The notes under the pieces: model-generated
What the model was told of the DNA's origin: nothing
What the model saw: the letters and a program-made list of their open reading frames with translations, nothing else
Database searches by the model: none
Made by a program: the position numbers and the translations under genes
In this document: positions 22,638-23,617 of the stretch, piece after piece
How positions within the stretch are numbered: the stretch's first letter is position 1
Layout: each line of letters starts with the position of its first letter
Assembly (NCBI GenBank): GCA_963618735.1
Contig: CAVEUM010000026.1
Location: 1-23,617 of the forward strand
DNA: 23,617 nt
Source of the DNA: CAKUFA01 sp963618735
Lineage (GTDB): Bacteria > Bacillota > Clostridia > Christensenellales > Aristaeellaceae
Reading direction: 5' to 3'

Positions 22638-22957
22638 CGACACTTCAAATTGGTATCACCATCGCCCTGGTGGCGCTGACGACAGCGGCAATTCGCTTTG
22701 CACCGTTCCTGCTTTTCCCTGATGGAAAGAAGGTGCCGGACTTCGTCCAGTGGCTCGGGAAGCAATTGCCCCGCGCTGTAATGGCAATGCTTGTGATCTA
22801 TTGCCTGAAGGATCTTTCCTTTGCACAGGCGGTGGACTGGATTCCGGCACTGGCAGGCGTGGCTGTTACGGCTGCCATGCATTTGTGGAAGAAGCAAATG
22901 ATCCTGTCGATTTCTGCAGGGACAATCGTTTACATGGTATTGCTTCGTATGCTCTGA
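22634..22957 (+). CDS. azlD: Branched-chain amino acid exporter small subunit AzlD
   Basis: A 107-residue, very hydrophobic protein with about four membrane segments, including TLQIGITIALVALTTAAIRFAP at the N-terminus, a middle segment around LPRAVMAMLVIYCLKDLSF and a C-terminal one ending ISAGTIVYMVLLRML. The motif AIRFAPFLLFPDGKKVPDFVQWLGKQLPRA-region is characteristic of AzlD. It overlaps azlC by 4 bases. I see no clear hairpin terminator after it before the next promoter. Confidence 0.92.
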   Translation: MTTLQIGITIALVALTTAAIRFAPFLLFPDGKKVPDFVQWLGKQLPRAVMAMLVIYCLKDLSFAQAVDWIPALAGVAVTAAMHLWKKQMILSISAGTIVYMVLLRML

Positions 22958-23003
22958 AAATGAGAAATCCGAATTATTTTGTTAGCAAGACACAATTTGT
23001 TCG

Positions 23004-23032
23004 TTGACAAGCTTATTTTCCTGCGCTATAAT
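23004..23032 (+). promoter_or_regulatory. Consensus sigma-A promoter of the phosphoribosyltransferase gene
   Basis: Exact TTGACA (23004-23009), 17 bases, exact TATAAT (23027-23032). The leader is only about 42 bases, too short for a purine riboswitch. Confidence 0.85.
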
Positions 23033-23080
23033 AAATTGCAAATGCAAGGAACCTATTACGACGAAATAGAGGGATGTACT

Positions 23081-23617
23081 ATGCTGACGCATAAGATGAC
23101 TATCGCAGGCTGCGAACGTGAACTGCCTATTTGCCGCGTGACAGATGATCTGTATATTGGCGCTTTCGTGATTTTCGGCGATGTGGAGCTGACTGTCGCT
23201 TGCGCACGGGATCTGCTGAAGATCGCTCCTGAATACGACTACATGATTACCGCTGAGTCCAAGGGCATTCCGCTGGCCTACGAGATGGCTCGTCAGGCAG
23301 GGGACAAGAAGTGGTTCCTGGCTCGCAAGGGCGCAAAGCTGTACATGCAGAACATTTTCAGCGTGAGCGTGAAGTCCATCACCACGGCTGCTGAGCAGAA
23401 GCTGTACCTGGACGGTGCGGATGCTGAAATGATGAAGGGCAAGCGCATCTTGATTGTGGACGACGTGATCTCCACGGGCGAATCTCTCCGCGCTATCGAA
23501 GAGCTGGTGAAGAAGGCTGGCGGCATCGTAGCTGGCCGTATGGCTATTCTGGCTGAGGGCGACGCGCAGAATCGTGAAGACATTCAGTACCTCGAAAAGC
23601 TGCCTGTGTTCAACGCT
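23081..23617 (+). CDS. Phosphoribosyltransferase (adenine/xanthine PRTase-like), 3-prime end outside window
   Basis: An open frame of 179 codons from ATG 23081 to the end of the window, without a stop. The PRPP-binding motif ILIVDDVISTGES (123-135) is the type I phosphoribosyltransferase signature, and AESKGIPLAYEMARQAG (58-74) resembles the base-site region of adenine and xanthine phosphoribosyltransferases, where EAKGIPLA-like sequence is typical. An N-terminal segment of about 50 residues with ITDDLYIGAF-like hydrophobic character also fits that subgroup. It probably salvages a purine base to its nucleotide, or is a regulatory relative; the base cannot be chosen from sequence. A GAGGG site stands 7-8 bases before the start, under an exact consensus promoter, and codon use is of the highly expressed kind. 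Confidence 0.8.
   Translation, partial: MLTHKMTIAGCERELPICRVTDDLYIGAFVIFGDVELTVACARDLLKIAPEYDYMITAESKGIPLAYEMARQAGDKKWFLARKGAKLYMQNIFSVSVKSITTAAEQKLYLDGADAEMMKGKRILIVDDVISTGESLRAIEELVKKAGGIVAGRMAILAEGDAQNREDIQYLEKLPVFNA

Noticed and set aside
23033..23080. Purine riboswitch before the phosphoribosyltransferase
   Set aside because: Only about 42 transcribed bases precede the start codon, too few for the aptamer, and no terminator hairpin is present.
1..23617. CRISPR arrays, tRNA or rRNA genes, insertion sequences, phage genes
   Set aside because: No regularly spaced repeats, cloverleaf-like conserved boxes, transposase motifs or phage signatures were found on reading both strands.

Overview
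The window looks like a chromosomal housekeeping segment of a low-GC-lineage Gram-positive anaerobe (Clostridia-type Firmicutes; exact lineage not determinable by eye). Supporting signs are AGGAGG-type ribosome binding sites, consensus sigma-A promoters (several exact TTGACA/TATAAT pairs), an Fe-S L-serine dehydratase of the split alpha/beta type, a 696-residue type III glutamine synthetase, an ECF ATPase/transmembrane module next to truA, a short ThiI without rhodanese domain, peptidase T and a LarA-family racemase. No rRNA, tRNA, CRISPR array, transposase or phage gene was seen, and gene packing is dense: no gap without a gene reaches 300 bases.

Layout. (1) 1-1394: end of a cysteine desulfurase gene and thiI, a sulfur-transfer pair for 4-thiouridine in tRNA and/or thiamine. 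(2) 1446-3658: promoter, pgk, tpiA and a strong terminator, a two-gene glycolytic operon. (3) 3687-5875: a 333-residue protein that I read as a catalytically dead MalK/UgpC-type ABC ATPase (nucleotide-binding fold plus TOBE-like tail, every ATP-handling motif replaced), overlapping nagA, then a bidirectional terminator. (4) 5898-7493, minus strand: sdaAB-sdaAA. (5) 7548-14399, plus strand: one tightly packed, mostly overlapping transcription unit: ecfA1, ecfA2, ecfT, truA, a COG2509-type FAD protein, a HAD hydrolase and pepT. (6) 14407-19437, minus strand: larA family racemase and a class I aminotransferase, then a polar amino acid ABC transporter (binding protein, permease, ATPase) with its own promoter. 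(7) 19472-21770, minus strand: glnN with a structured leader. (8) 21851-22957: azlC-azlD amino acid exporter. (9) 23004-23617: start of a phosphoribosyltransferase gene running off the window.

How the genes fit together. The right two thirds is largely amino acid economy: serine deamination, tripeptide cleavage, polar amino acid uptake, transamination, 2-hydroxyacid racemisation, ammonia assimilation and branched-chain amino acid export. The ECF module supplies energy for vitamin/metal uptake through S components encoded elsewhere.

The most unusual item is the pseudo-ATPase at 3687-4688, translationally overlapped with nagA and lying just behind a terminator with no room for its own promoter. 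Second is the glnN leader, where a hairpin with an ANTAR-style hexaloop (A at position 1, G at position 4) is mutually exclusive with an intrinsic terminator.
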